DNA from: Sipunculus nudus
Lineage: Eukaryota > Annelida > Sipuncula > Golfingiida > Sipunculidae
DNA length: 64,000 bases
Assembly (NCBI GenBank): GCA_026874595.1
Contig: CM049318.1
Location: 15,578,241 to 15,642,240, forward strand
Reading direction: 5' to 3'
This document shows positions 1 to 10,480 of this stretch, piece by piece. Every line of letters starts with the position of its first letter. Within the stretch, counting starts at the first letter, position 1. Made by a program: the position numbers and the translations under genes. The notes under the pieces were generated by a model. It ran no database searches. It was not told the DNA's origin and worked only from the letters and a program-made list of their open reading frames with translations.

Positions 1-905
1 CCCCCTAATGTTGTCCTTTGTTGATCTGGCTGTCTGTCAGGCTGTCTGGCTGTTACCAGGTCTCATTTTAGCTCAGCTATAGTGATCAGTGATCCCTCTA
101 ATATTGTCCTTTGTTGATATGGCTGTCTTGCAGTCTGTCTGGCTGTTACCAGGTCTCATTTTAGCTCTGCTATAGTGATCAGTGATCACCCTAATGTTGT
201 CCTTTGTTCATCTGGCTGTTTTGCAGTCTGTCTGGCTGTTATCAGGTCTCATTTTAGCTCTGCTATAGTGATCAGTGATCACCCTAATGTTGTCCTTTGT
301 ACATCTGGCTGTCTTGCAGTCTGTCTGGCTGTTACCAGGTCACAATTTTAGTTCTGCTATATTGAATAGTGATCCCCCTAATGTCGTCCTTTGTTCATCT
401 GGCTGTTTAGCAGTCTGTCTGGCTGTTATCAGGTCACAATTTTAGTTCTGCTATAGTGATCAGTGATCCCCCTAATGTTGTCCTTTGTTGATCTGGCTGT
501 CTTGCAGTCTGTGAGGCTGTTACCAGGTCACAATTTTCGTTCTGCTATATTGAACAGTGATCCCCCTAATGTTGTCCTTTGTTCATCTGGCTGTTTTGCA
601 GTTTGTCTGGCTGTTATCATGTCACAATTTTACCTCTGCTATAGTGATCAGTGATCACCCTTATGTTGTCCTTTGTTCATCTGGCTGTCTTTCAGTCTGT
701 CTGGCTGTTATCAGGTCACAATTTTAGCTCTGCTATAGTGATCAGTGGTCACCCTTATGTTGTCCTTTGTTCATCTGGCTGTCTTGCAGGATGTCTGGCA
801 GTTATCAGGTCACAATTTTAGCTCAGCTGACTGAAAGTTACCTGAGTTAATGTGATCACCCCAATGTTGTTCTTTGTCCATTAAGCTGTCTCACAGTCTG
901 TCTGG
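1..905 (+). repeat. 93-bp tandem repeat, about 10 copies
   Basis: Units of about 93-94 bp recur with the phrase TGTTGTCCTTTGTTCATCTG at roughly 2, 95, 188, 281, 375, 469, 563, 656, 750 and a decayed copy near 863. Each unit contains a CTGTCTGGCTGTTA segment and an AGTGATCAGTGATC segment. The unit looks like a tandem expansion of the start of the hairpin-family element seen at 24,211 and 30,157 (TTTAGCTCAGC...GATCACCCTTTGTCTGTC). The array continues off the left edge. The one open frame inside it (463-654) is read through repeat units and is not a gene. Confidence 0.9.
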
Positions 906-1001
906 CTTTTATTAGGACACAAATCATAACTGTCATACTTGGAAACTTATAACTGTACATCCAGAGATGTCCAAGGCAAGTCTTTTAAACCGTATAAACA
1001 T

Positions 1002-1016
1002 AGGTCAGTGTGACCT
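1002..1016. promoter_or_regulatory. Perfect ERE-type palindrome inside a repeat
   Basis: AGGTCA-GTG-TGACCT: two nuclear-receptor half-sites inverted with a 3-bp spacer, the textbook estrogen response element. It lies in transposon-derived sequence; receptor binding is inference only. Confidence 0.5.
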
Positions 1017-1169
1017 ATATTCTGTGTGCTACCCGTATGATGAAAACCATGAAAATATCTCTGTGAAAGGCAGAGGGTCACAGATCATAAACAGTTAGAC
1101 CTGGAAGCTTCTAACGACTAATATCAAGGAATGTTCTGGCCAAATCTGAGATATTGGAAACCTGAAATT

Positions 1170-1184
1170 AGGTCATGGTGACCT
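1170..1184. promoter_or_regulatory. Perfect ERE-type palindrome inside a repeat
   Basis: AGGTCA-TGG-TGACCT, second site in the same decayed repeat. A third position (1492-1506, GGGTCA-CTG-TGACCT) has one mismatch. Confidence 0.5.
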
Positions 1185-1631
1185 ATATTCTGCCTGCTTC
1201 TGGCCAAAAACATGATTTGAGCTCTTAGACAGTCAAACATTCCACAAATGGTGTCTGTTAAGCTTAGAATCTTCTAATAACTACCTTCCAGGTAGGTTTT
1301 CTAGGCAAATTTCCGTGGAAAACTGGAATTTGGCCATTGCATGTGTATCATATTTGGTGAACTGCTAGCTAGTCCAAACATAATTATGAACCCCAAGACA
1401 GCCAAACAGGGCACTAACCTTAAATGTTGGACTACTAATGTAACTTCCAGAATTAGGGGCACTAGGCAGATTTCTTTGGAATATAAAAATTGGGTCACTG
1501 TGACCTAGCTATATTACATGAGCTGGGGGGGGGGGGATATTATTTTAGCATTGTGAGGGTCAGATGGGCCTTGAACCTCTAACCTAACATCAAGCAAAGT
1601 CCAGGTCAATTTTTCTAAGAAATCACAAATA

Positions 1632-1646
1632 AGGTCACTTTGACCT
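1632..1646. promoter_or_regulatory. Perfect ERE-type palindrome inside a repeat
   Basis: AGGTCA-CTT-TGACCT; the spacer differs from the neighbouring sites while both half-sites stay intact. Confidence 0.5.
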
Positions 1647-1830
1647 ATATTCTTTGAGATTTGGGCAGATCACATGCATGATTTGAGCACTTTGGAAGTC
1701 ATTCTTCCCATTGTTTGAGGTTCCTTTAAAAGGAAATCACCTGAAAGTTTGACTGTCAAAAAATCTTAGATACCTTAATCTCATAAACAAGCCTAGTGGT
1801 GCCACCTACTACCTTTTTCCCATAGTATGG

Positions 1831-2676
1831 TATAGTTGGGACGGTTACCGGTATACAGTATTATCACGATATCTGACAGCTACGGTTATCATACTGTCAT
1901 CTTTCCTTTTATCGCAATATCACAATATCAATTTTTGTTCACGATACTGGTTCACAAGCAAGCCCTTGAAGTTCAAAATAAATTTATTTCAAAGAATCAC
2001 ATTTATTTTTATAAACCACATGTATTTGAATACATGCGTGTGGGTGGAACCGTGTGCTTGAAGACTTGGGATTAATCGGAAATGTCTGGAAGTAGCAGGA
2101 TGAATCAGAGAGGACAAAAGCTCGAGAATTCCAGGAGAAAATAACATTATAATGAAAGAGCAATAAATACACATATTTATGATTTTATTGCATGGAACGA
2201 AAATGTCAACATAAAGGTGTCACCACTGTATGGAACATTTCACACGGGTTGCATATTTTGCCATATAAAATTGAGATGGTATATTTAGCCATAATTGGTA
2301 TGACACGCTCTCTGAAAATTCGCTGGGATTCTGCGGCTTTTATGTAGCTATAGGAAACTGACGGAAAGTTCTGACAAGCATGATTCGACGATGGGGGCAG
2401 GATTTCCCGCGCCTCAAGCTTGCACACCTGCAGGACCTTCATGCAACTTACACTATTTAATGAGTCATTCTGTGGTACTGGCACAATAGCTATAAATGAT
2501 ATTAATACGTAACCCCTTGTATAAAGTCAAGACTTTAAAGGTGGTTGTTATAAATTACATTATTGATGGCTTATTAATGTCATTATATATAATTAAATAA
2601 ATCGTGATATCACGTTATATCGCAATAAATTTGAATAATTATCATGATATCAAAAACCCATATTGTCCCAACACTA
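1831..2676. mobile_element. hAT-like non-autonomous DNA transposon
   Basis: The left end reads TATAGTTGGGAC and the right end, reverse-complemented, TAGTGTTGGGAC, giving short imperfect terminal inverted repeats. Both subterminal regions are rich in ATATCACGATATC-like palindromes. The flanks TAGTATGG (1823-1830) and TAGTAGGG (2677-2684) form an 8-bp target duplication with one mismatch, as expected for hAT elements. No transposase is recognisable: the internal minus-strand frames (2206-2484 and overlapping frames at 1984-2174) match no hAT motif I know. The element is about 846 bp and appears non-autonomous. Superfamily assignment rests on termini and duplication length only. Confidence 0.6.
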
Positions 2677-2684
2677 TAGTAGGG

Positions 2685-2904
2685 TATCTATCATTAATCC
2701 ATATATATATATGTTTTTGATGAAAAATACATAATTCAAAAGTAGATGGATATATTGGCTTTGAATTTTGTACATTTTTCTGTTGTGTAGCTTTGTTGTA
2801 GACTAGACAGATGGAGCCACCTACCATCTTTTTTTTGTTTTATACATTGGTACCCTTTTCTCAAGAATGGTTTGGCTTATCTGTCTGAAATTATGCTTGT
2901 TAAT
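2685..2904 (+). repeat. Decayed 120-140-bp dispersed repeat
   Basis: Contains the recurrent phrase agacagatggagccacctacc, related to the 'actggtggcaccacctac' phrase found many times at 3.1-5.3, 20.7-21.8 and 48.9-49.6 kb. No gene seen. Confidence 0.6.
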
Positions 2905-3138
2905 CAGGGCTCGACATTATCTTTTTAAAGTACTTGCCCAGTCAGACAAATAACATCTAGCTTTAACTTGCCCTACAAAAATCATTGCTTGTATTTAAGA
3001 ACACAAACATCCTTTTTCAGGCCCTTTGATAAAGGTTTATGCTGGGCAAGTGGGAGGTGACTTTAAGTTGCCCTCCCACTTCTTTCTGGAACTTTAACTT
3101 GCCCAGGGCAAGAGGTTTATCATTAATGTCGAGCCCTG
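2905..3138. mobile_element. 234-bp MITE with CAGGGCTCGACAT inverted ends
   Basis: The left end CAGGGCTCGACATTA and the right end TAATGTCGAGCCCTG are exact inverted repeats of about 15 bp. The interior holds several TTGCCC/GGGCAA inverted motifs and can fold. GTTAAT flanks both sides (about 2899-2904 and 3138-3143), suggesting a partial target duplication. The CAGGG start and size fit non-autonomous hAT-type MITEs, but the superfamily is inferred. A decayed 3' end of a similar element may lie near 9,890-9,905. Confidence 0.7.
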
Positions 3139-3977
3139 TTAATAAATCTTTTATAAAATTCTCTTACACAAGACTGGTGGCACCACCTCAAATCATGTAT
3201 TTGTAGAATACATTCACACATTTATCTTAGGAGTTGTTTACTGTATCAGACTGAAACTGCACATGTGCATGTCTATAGATCTTGGATTGCTTTATTTTTT
3301 ATACAAGAATGGAGATTTTATTGGTGAATCTTTGAGCTAATGGGATGGTGTGGCATCATTTGTCCTTCATCCAGCATTTACTGTCCACTGTACGTTAACC
3401 TATGCTGTCTCAAAAATTGTAATGAAATAGCAGCCCCAAATTTTGTGGAAGAATCCATCACATGTCAAACTTTATCTGATTAAACTTATTTTTGTTGCTA
3501 TATTTGCATCTACTTACATTTCATGGAGGAATAGCTTATAAACCTTTAAAAATCTTCTGCTCCAAAACTGTCCAGCCAAATTGTCCAATATTTCATAGAA
3601 ATAATTCCAGGAAAAATCTCTGTCGAGTTTGTTTTTAAGAAATGTTTCTGTTTGGTGATTTTAGCTCAGTTAAATTAAGCTGAACTCATTTATTTGGCAA
3701 AAAAAATACTAAAATATAAGTTACATAGTATCAGAAACTGGTGGAGCTATCATCACCAAATGTCATGCAAATATTGGTCCATGAGTCATATTTGAAATTG
3801 AAGTATTGGTGGATTTGATGTATCAGCCTGAAATTGGGCATATGTATACATCTTTGATAGCTTCATTTTATACAAGACTGGTGGTTCCATCTACAATCAG
3901 AGTTGCACAGTGTATACATATCCCTGCTTATTTCTCATAAGGGATTTACCATATCAGCCTGAAATTATGCATGTCCA
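3139..3977 (+). repeat. Decayed dispersed repeats (gcatgtccata / ggtggcacca type)
   Basis: Repeated phrases meaning 'caagactggtgg..ccacctacaatca' and 'gcctgaaatt.tgcatgtcca' occur every 120-150 bp. This is the diverged relative of the 42.4-47.6 kb satellite. A decayed AGCTCAG...CTGAACTC hairpin lies near 3663-3690. No gene seen. Confidence 0.6.
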
Positions 3978-4715
3978 TTGTTAAGGAACCTAATAACAAC
4001 AGAACACATGATCATATTCAGCACAAATTCTGTTATGGAGATAACAAAAATTAGATTCTGTAACACTAGGCAGCATGAAATGTCTAGGGGAATGAATAAA
4101 GAAGTCAGTGGTTTTTTGTTAACAAATAATTATAATTTATTCTTAGAACAATCGTAACATTACAATACACTTAATACAATCACACAGTATAACAATAAAA
4201 TGTACACTACCAGAGTATCCAGCTACTAGGGTTTGATTTCTGGATATCACCACTGTCACAGCTGAATAAGCATCCTTTAACATAAATAATCTACTTAAAT
4301 AGTTATAATCTAATGGCAAACTGGAGAGAGTCTGTATTAAATCTGTATTAAATCTGTTAAATATCTGACACTACTGCAGTTATTGGTAAGGTCCCAAACC
4401 TGACAAGAAGGTAACACTCTTAGTGCTCGCTGGTATTTTCCTTTCTGCCGGCTCTAAACACAGTCCCTAATTTATAGCTTCTCATCCAAAAATTCTAGAA
4501 ATGGAAAATTCCCAAAGAACAATTCACACGCAAGTGAACAGACCTAAAATATCTAGAACAAAGAACGCTGTGTCTCTACGCTTCAGATCCCACACACCAG
4601 CTAGCGCGAAACAAGCAAGGTTCCCATAGCAACAAACTATGCCTGTGCTACACTAATCAGAATGTCAACAGACAAATCTGACACTCCTGTGCACAACAAA
4701 ACAGACACCTATAAC
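3978..4715. other. Unassigned sequence interrupting the repeat
   Basis: The surrounding repeat reads up to gcatgtccattg and resumes at about 4716 with the phrase expected next (atctctgataggtttgttgtaaatac). The 0.74 kb between looks inserted. I found no inverted termini, no coding frame and no target duplication that I could defend. Confidence 0.35.
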
Positions 4716-5340
4716 ACCATACATCTCTGATAGGTTTGTTGTAAATACAAGACTTGTGGTGCCAAGAACAATTTGTTTTTTGTTTTTTTTTTGTTTCATG
4801 CTTCTAAGCACATAGACCAAAAGTAGTTTGAAGTCTTTGCCTGGATTTTGCATATCTATACATCATTGACTGTTTTCTTCTACATAAGACTGGTGGGGCC
4901 ACCTACAATCATTTTATGTAGTGTCTATGCATTCCAGTATTTCAGGAGTGACATTTGTGTAATTGTTGCTAATACTCGGGTTCAAAATGTTGAGTACTTG
5001 CATTGTCGATATATGTGTCACATGTGTACTTGAAAAGTAGTTGTCCGGCATGGAAGCATTATACTTGATGTATATCCTATTTCATTGGTTTGCATTAGGC
5101 TTGTAGGCCTTGTTAGATCTATCTTTACCAATATTTTGTAAATGTCTGCAATTATGTCAGTTTTTTCCCCAGCAATGATTCACCTAGAATCCCAAGGTCT
5201 GATATGTTTATTGAACATGTCATGACTAGTTTTATCAGGTGATATGACTGGTGACACCACCAGTATTTTTTTAGACAGGTGGTGCACAATTATAGCTACG
5301 GTGCCAGTCCCTCACCCTCTAAAAGTTGATATATGCAGTA
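4716..5340 (+). repeat. Decayed dispersed repeats, continued
   Basis: More copies of the ggtggNNccacc / gcctgaaatt family (near 4890 and 5250). Open frames of about 60 residues (4848-5033 plus, 4665-4853 minus) are chance frames. Confidence 0.5.
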
Positions 5341-5936
5341 GATTTCAAAAAAGGTCAAACTGAATATCCAGGGAGATCCTCTAATCGTCTCCAAGGACAA
5401 AGACACATCTGTCAACTGAGCATCGTGCCTCATGCATCACTTGCTTACATTAGAATATGGTATATTCATTGTACAGTCAAATGACATTTTGTAATATTGT
5501 TATGAAGTAGGCGGGGCATATTGTTGACTTGAAAAATATGTAAAGGAATGTTAGATTTATTTCATTAGCAAATGTGGATCATTCATTCTGAGCACTTCAG
5601 TGGAGAGGTTTATTGTGTCTGTCTGCCTGTCAATTAGACAGGCATTTTTTGAATTGATTAGACCTATGAATGAATCTAAAATTTGGCAGGCTGTTAGAGG
5701 TCCCAAAGTCTCCAACCATCCAAAAATATTTGTCACTGCAACTTTATTCCTTCAAGAAATTTTGGAAAAACTTTTTCATTTAAAACCTATCAACTTAACA
5801 GGGATTTGCAAAAGAGTGTATCATGTTTTGAAAAAATATAAAAATCTGTGTATTTTTATCACATGAGCCTTTAAAAATCCTCAGGATTTCTGGATCTTAC
5901 ATCATGTGGTTAAAGGTCAATTTTCCTTTTTTTCAG

Positions 5937-6094
5937 AAAAGACAGTCCCTTAAAAATCATTGGCTAAAAAAGGAAAAGGGAAAAGAAGATTACACAGTCC
6001 TAAAAGGAGTCAAAGGAGGAAGAGAGGTCACCTGTTAGGTCAAGGTCAAGAAGTAGAAGATCAAGGTCACCTGACAGAAAAGTAAAGAAGAGAG
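5937..6094 (+). pseudogene. Degenerate RS-domain exon, copy 1
   Basis: A pyrimidine-rich tract ending TTTCAG precedes the module and AGAGAG|GTAAGA follows. The last 75 bases or so read RSPVRSRSRSRRSRSP followed by DRKVKKR, a typical Arg-Ser domain of SR-type splicing proteins. Stops interrupt every frame between acceptor and donor, for example TAA codons before the RS tract, so the 158-base module is not an intact exon. Its donor is in phase 1 for the RS frame, and the next good acceptor (10,439) continues that frame as V-T-M. It could be a remnant, or an exon with a different acceptor. SR-protein ancestry is inferred from composition alone. Confidence 0.55.
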
Positions 6095-6163
6095 GTAAGA
6101 AACAATCAGTGTTATTGCATTCAGATGATCATTTTAAGCAGCCTTAAAGTAAGTTGTATAAAA

Positions 6164-6252
6164 GTGTGTGTGTGTGTGTATATGTATATATGATCGGGTC
6201 GCACCCCATGAAACAGACTGTTGTGAACTAACAGTTTTGTTTTTCTCCAGAG

Positions 6253-6284
<32 letters not shown>
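6164..6284. repeat. (GT)n and (AT)n microsatellites
   Basis: A GT run at 6164-6179 and an AT run at about 6254-6284 sit just after the copy-1 module; equivalent runs follow copies 2 and 3. Confidence 0.9.
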
Positions 6285-6286
<2 letters not shown>

Positions 6287-7122
6287 TTAATAAACACGTT
6301 CAGCTCAGAAACTTGTATTTTGTAGAGTACGTATTATAAGCCCTTATATGACAGACTTGTTATGGTTTTGCCCACTGTCTGTCTGTCTGTCTGAATATTA
6401 TTTAAGGTCAGAGGTCATTCTGCTACTTTGTGTTGTTGTCACAATAACTTTCCAAGAATATGAACAATTTTGATTAAACTCATCAGAAATTTTATTAAAA
6501 TATCTGGCCTCAGTTCAAATTCCAGTGAAATCCATGCATATTTTATGAGGTCAGGGGTCACATCGTGCCACATGCATCACTTGCTTACATTAGAATATGG
6601 TATATTCATGGTATTGTCAAATTACATTTTGTAATATTGTTATGAAGTAGGAGGGGCATATTAATGACTTGAAAAATATGTAAAGGAATGTTAGATTTAT
6701 CTCATTAGCAAATGTGGATCATTCATTCAGAGCACTTCAGTGGAGAGGTTTATTAGCTCAGTTGACTATAAGTCATCTGAGCTATAGCTATGATCCATAG
6801 TCTGTCTGCCTGTCAATTAGACTGGCATTTTTTTTAATCCATTAGACCTATGAATGAATCTAAAATTTGGCAGACTGTTAGAGGTCCCAAAGTCTCCAAC
6901 CATCCAAAAATATTTGTCACTGCAACTTCATTCCTGTAAGAGATTTACAAAAAAAACTTTCCATTAAAACATATCAACCTAACAGGGATTTGCAAAAGTG
7001 TGTATCAAGTTTTAAAAAAATATAAAAATATGTTTTTTTATTATCACATGAGCCTTTAAAAATCTTCAGGATTTCTGGATCTTACATCATGTGGTTAAAG
7101 TTCAATTTTTTTTTTTTTTCAG

Positions 7123-7288
7123 AAAAGACAGTCCCCTGAAATTATCAACAAAACACCAAGCAAATATTAGATAACACAGTCCTAAAAGGAGTCCAAGGAG
7201 AAAGAGAGGTCACCTGTTAGATCAAGGTCAGGAAGGCTTTATAAAGTGGAAGATCAAGGTCACCTGAAAGAAAAAGTAAAGAAGAGAG
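7123..7288 (+). pseudogene. Degenerate RS-domain exon, copy 2
   Basis: Same layout as copy 1: long T-run plus CAG, AAAAGACAGTCCCC start, GAAGAGAG|GTGAGA donor. The RS-coding stretch is recognisable (SPVRSRS-like), but compared with copy 1 it carries an extra AG and an inserted GCTTTATAAAGTG-like segment that shift the frame. All frames have stops. Confidence 0.5.
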
Positions 7289-7362
7289 GTGAGATGTTAA
7301 CAGTCAGTGTTATTGCATTCAGATGATCAATTTTAGGCAGCCTTAAAGTAAGTTGTATAAAA

Positions 7363-7363
<1 letters not shown>

Positions 7364-7395
<32 letters not shown>

Positions 7396-7421
7396 ATTAT
7401 ATATATATATATATATATATG
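7364..7421. repeat. (GT)n(AT)n microsatellite
   Basis: A GT run followed by an AT run, homologous in position to 6164-6284. The minus-strand frame across it (7260-7544) is a simple-repeat artefact. Confidence 0.9.
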
Positions 7422-8416
7422 GTAAGTAAAAACGCTCAACTCGGCGACATATATTTTGTAGAGTTTTTTAAAGCCCTTTAATGACAGACTTGTTATGGTT
7501 TTGCCCACCATCTGTCTGTCAATCCGGATATTAGTTAAGGTCACAGGTTACTCTGCTACTTTGTGGTGTCATCACAATAACTTACCCATAATATGAACAA
7601 TTTTGATTCATCAGAAATTTTATTAAAATTACTGGCCTCAGTTCAAATTCCAGTGAAGTCCATGCATATTTTATGAGGTCAGAGGTCACCACACTTTGGA
7701 GGCACCGTGGTCACTTACCCAAAATCCTATGGATTTTCATTAAACTCCTTATACATATTTCCAACAGGCTTTCTCACTTGATTTACATTCTCATAAAAAT
7801 TCATGCATATCTAATGAGGTTTGAGGTCAAGGCTCTGAGGAGTTACCTTAAATGGTGACTTACAAATATCCTATGGATTCACATTAAACTCAGTATACAT
7901 ATTTACCAAAAGCCTTTCTCAACTGATTTTCATTCTCATCAAAATTCACACACATTAAATGAGGTCAGAGGTCACTGCACTTTGGAGGTACCTTCGTGAC
8001 TTACAAACACTTGTGGAATTTCACGCAACTCATTTTACATATTTACCAATAGTTTCTCACCTGAATTACATTCTCATCAAAATTCACACATATTTTAAGA
8101 GGGCAGAGCTAACCAAATACATGACAGGCATATTATGCACGTTTGAGGTGCTCTTGTTGATAATGTTATGAAATCTCCAGAGACAGAATCCAATATTCAT
8201 AGTTTTACATAAAGAATACTGAAAAATGTTTTCATATTTCAACATATAAATGTATTTTTAGCTCAGCTGATGATAGTCATTTGAGCCTTGAGATAAAAAT
8301 TTAAATAATATATAAAAAAATATAAAAAGTTTAAAGATTTATCAAATAAGTCTGTAAAACTTCAGGGATTCTGGAAATTACATCATGTATTTAAAGTTAA
8401 ATTTTCCTTTTTTTAG

Positions 8417-8516
8417 AAAAGACAGTCCGGCCCCTAAGACAGTCATAATACAATAAGAAAGAGGAGAATAAGAAAAACTTGTAAGAAGGAATCTGACAGA
8501 AAAGCAAAGAAGAGAG
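8417..8516 (+). pseudogene. Degenerate RS-domain exon, copy 3
   Basis: TTTTTTAG acceptor, AAAAGACAGTCCGG start and AAGAAGAGAG|GTGAGAG donor are kept, but the module is only 100 bases: most of the RS tract is lost while the GACAGAAAAGCAAAGAAG end remains. A TAA falls in the frame that begins K-D-S-P. Confidence 0.45.
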
Positions 8517-8619
8517 GTGAGAGACTATCAGTATAAATGCATTCAAATGATCATATTTTTAGCAAGCCTTAAAGTATGTTGTATATTTTATATTGTATAA
8601 AAGTTTGTGAAGAATAAAC

Positions 8620-8621
<2 letters not shown>

Positions 8622-8672
<51 letters not shown>
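8622..8672. repeat. (TA)n microsatellite
   Basis: About 25 TA units, in the same relative position as the microsatellites of copies 1 and 2. Confidence 0.9.
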
Positions 8673-8677
<5 letters not shown>

Positions 8678-9510
8678 ATTTGTGATAACTCAACTCAAGG
8701 ACTTACATTTTGTGGAGATTTTATACTCCTTTTATATGATGGGAGTATTATATATGGTATACCCACCATCTGTCTGTCTGTACGTCTGTTAACTTTTTGT
8801 TGCAGGAATTACTTATTGGGCCATTGATGGGTTTTCACAAAATTCATCATAACTACTAACCATCTCGTCTTAGTATGATTATGGGCAATATCTACACATA
8901 TTTAATAAGGTCACAGGTCACTAGGCTACTTTGTGGTGTTGCCACAATAACTTACTAAGAAATTGAAGGATTTTAAGGAAACTCATCAGAAATATATGTC
9001 AATCAATAAAATATCTCCCTTAAGTTTGATTCCAGCAAAATTTATGCTCATTTAATGAGGTCAGAGGTCACCGCACTTTGGAGGCACCTTGGTGACTTAC
9101 CAAAAATCTTATGCATTTTCATGAAACTGATTATACAAATTTACCCGCAATTTAGTTTCTCACCTTTATTATATTCTCATCAAAATTCACACATTTTTCA
9201 TGAGGTCACAGGTGACCTGATACACAACGGGAGTAATATGCATATTTGCGGTGCTCTTTTAAGTAATTTTAGACAGAATCCAACATTCATAGTTTTACAT
9301 AAAGTCTACTAACAAATGCTTTTATATTTTTTACAGAGAAATTTATTAGCTGAACTGGCTATAAGACATCTGAGCTTTAGTTAGCTTCTGTGTCTGTCAA
9401 GTTTTGAAAATATCAAAAGTTGTATAGCTTTATCAAATGAGTCTATAAATCTTCAGGGGTTCTTGATCTTACATAATGTGTTTAAAGTTCAATTTTCCAA
9501 TTTTTTTCAG

Positions 9511-9595
9511 ATAAAGACAGTCCTAGTCAAAGAAGTCAGCTGTTCAGTGTAAGTCAAACATCTAAGTGCCTGACAGCAAAAAGAGAATAGGAGAG
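9511..9595 (+). pseudogene. Degenerate RS-domain exon, copy 4
   Basis: TTTTTTTCAG acceptor and GGAGAG|GTGAGAG donor. The 85-base module reads K-D-S-P-S-Q-R-S in one frame until a TAG near the donor; the frame required to reach exon 10,439 in phase contains TAA. Probably decayed. Confidence 0.4.
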
Positions 9596-9850
9596 GTGAG
9601 AGACTACCAGTGTTATTGCATTCAGATGATCATTTTATGAAAGTTTTGAATTATGTTGAATAACAGTATACCTATATGTATATATATAGTTTTAGTAAAA
9701 ACTCAAGGACTTACAATGTGTTAGGTTTTTAATGATGTTATTGAATCTCCAGGGACAGGCTCTTTCATAATTTTACAGAAAGTATATTTGATAAGTGTTC
9801 ACATATTTTTAACAGAGAAATTGATTTTAATCTCAGCTGATGATAAAAAA

Positions 9851-10438
9851 TCATATGGGGCAAGTGAAAGCTGCTGGGCAATTAGCTTAAATGTGAAGCC
9901 CTGATTTTCATAACAAGAGGTAATTCTGGTTATCAAAAAATACAAAATCAGGTTACACAATTGCATGAAAGCCAATCTAATAATTATTGAAGCACCTCAT
10001 ATGAAGGAATCCGTTTTGTATGGAGCTTTGGTTTACCCCATTTAATAAAGCATTTAAAAAGTACCCAGAAAGCATGCTCCTCACTGTCACCCCTTTGTCG
10101 GCAACCACCATCAGACAACCAGTGTTACAAAAACAAAGGTTGAAAATTTTAAAGCCATTTTGACTGAATTATGATTGAAAAGGCAAACATACATGTACAG
10201 ATGCTTTACAATAAAGCCATCTCATGGCCCCTCAGAGCCCATTGCTAGTCCTCTGTCAGCTGGCAGATGAGAAGTACGTTGCCATTTGTAGCCAACTATG
10301 GTCCCACTGCACATTGCTATCTGGGTATATTTGACAAAAATGCTGCATAACTAATTTGATGTATCATGGGTTAAACATGAGTAGAACTTGATTCATTGGA
10401 AATAATTCTTTAGCTTGACATATATCTTTTCTTTCCAG
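9851..10438. other. Upstream region of the coiled-coil gene; no other feature
   Basis: No repeat family was recognised beyond a decayed GGGCAAGT...GAAGCCCTGA stretch near 9,860-9,905 that resembles the 2905-3138 MITE. The last 20 bases are a good pyrimidine tract (ctttTCTTTCCAG), so 10,439 is an internal exon start and transcription must begin further upstream, possibly outside the window. Confidence 0.4.
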
Positions 10439-10480
10439 TAACCATGACAACAGTAGCACAATTACGTGGAGCTGTGGAAA
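10439..10480 (+). CDS. Exon with start codon of the coiled-coil gene
   Basis: Encodes MTTVAQLRGAVE plus the first base of an Asn codon completed at 19,530. The acceptor TTTCCAG and donor A|GTGAGT are strong. Because it begins with an acceptor, a 5' exon must exist upstream. Confidence 0.65.

Larger units (their letters stand above)
906..1822 (+). repeat. Decayed ~155-bp repeats of the hairpin-family element body
   Basis: Successive blocks share a phrase meaning roughly aggtca-NNN-tgacctatattctg followed by sequence about a 'cacaaatcataac' core, spaced about 155 bp (near 1002, 1170, 1492, 1632). The same body occurs at 29.0-29.4 kb and 35.2-36.1 kb. There is no coding potential beyond chance. 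A G-run of about 11 lies near 1526. Confidence 0.75.
5421..9850 (+). repeat. Four tandem duplicated blocks with exon-like modules
   Basis: The segment starting CATCGTGCCTCATGCATCAC at 5422 recurs almost unchanged at 6562, a period of about 1.14 kb. Further, more decayed blocks follow, with their modules at 8,417 and 9,511. Each block has the same order: AGCTCAG hairpin, pyrimidine tract plus AG and GACAGTCC exon-like module, GT donor, (GT)n/(TA)n microsatellite, a phrase about 'ctcaggacttacattttgtag', and 'gaggtcagaggtcaccgcactttggaggcacc' units. A related unit array without the exon module lies at 22.9-23.8 kb. Confidence 0.8.

Noticed and set aside
5937-9595. The four RS modules as intact functional exons of the gene
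   Set aside because: None is open from acceptor to donor in the frame needed to reach exon 10,439; annotated as degenerate copies instead.
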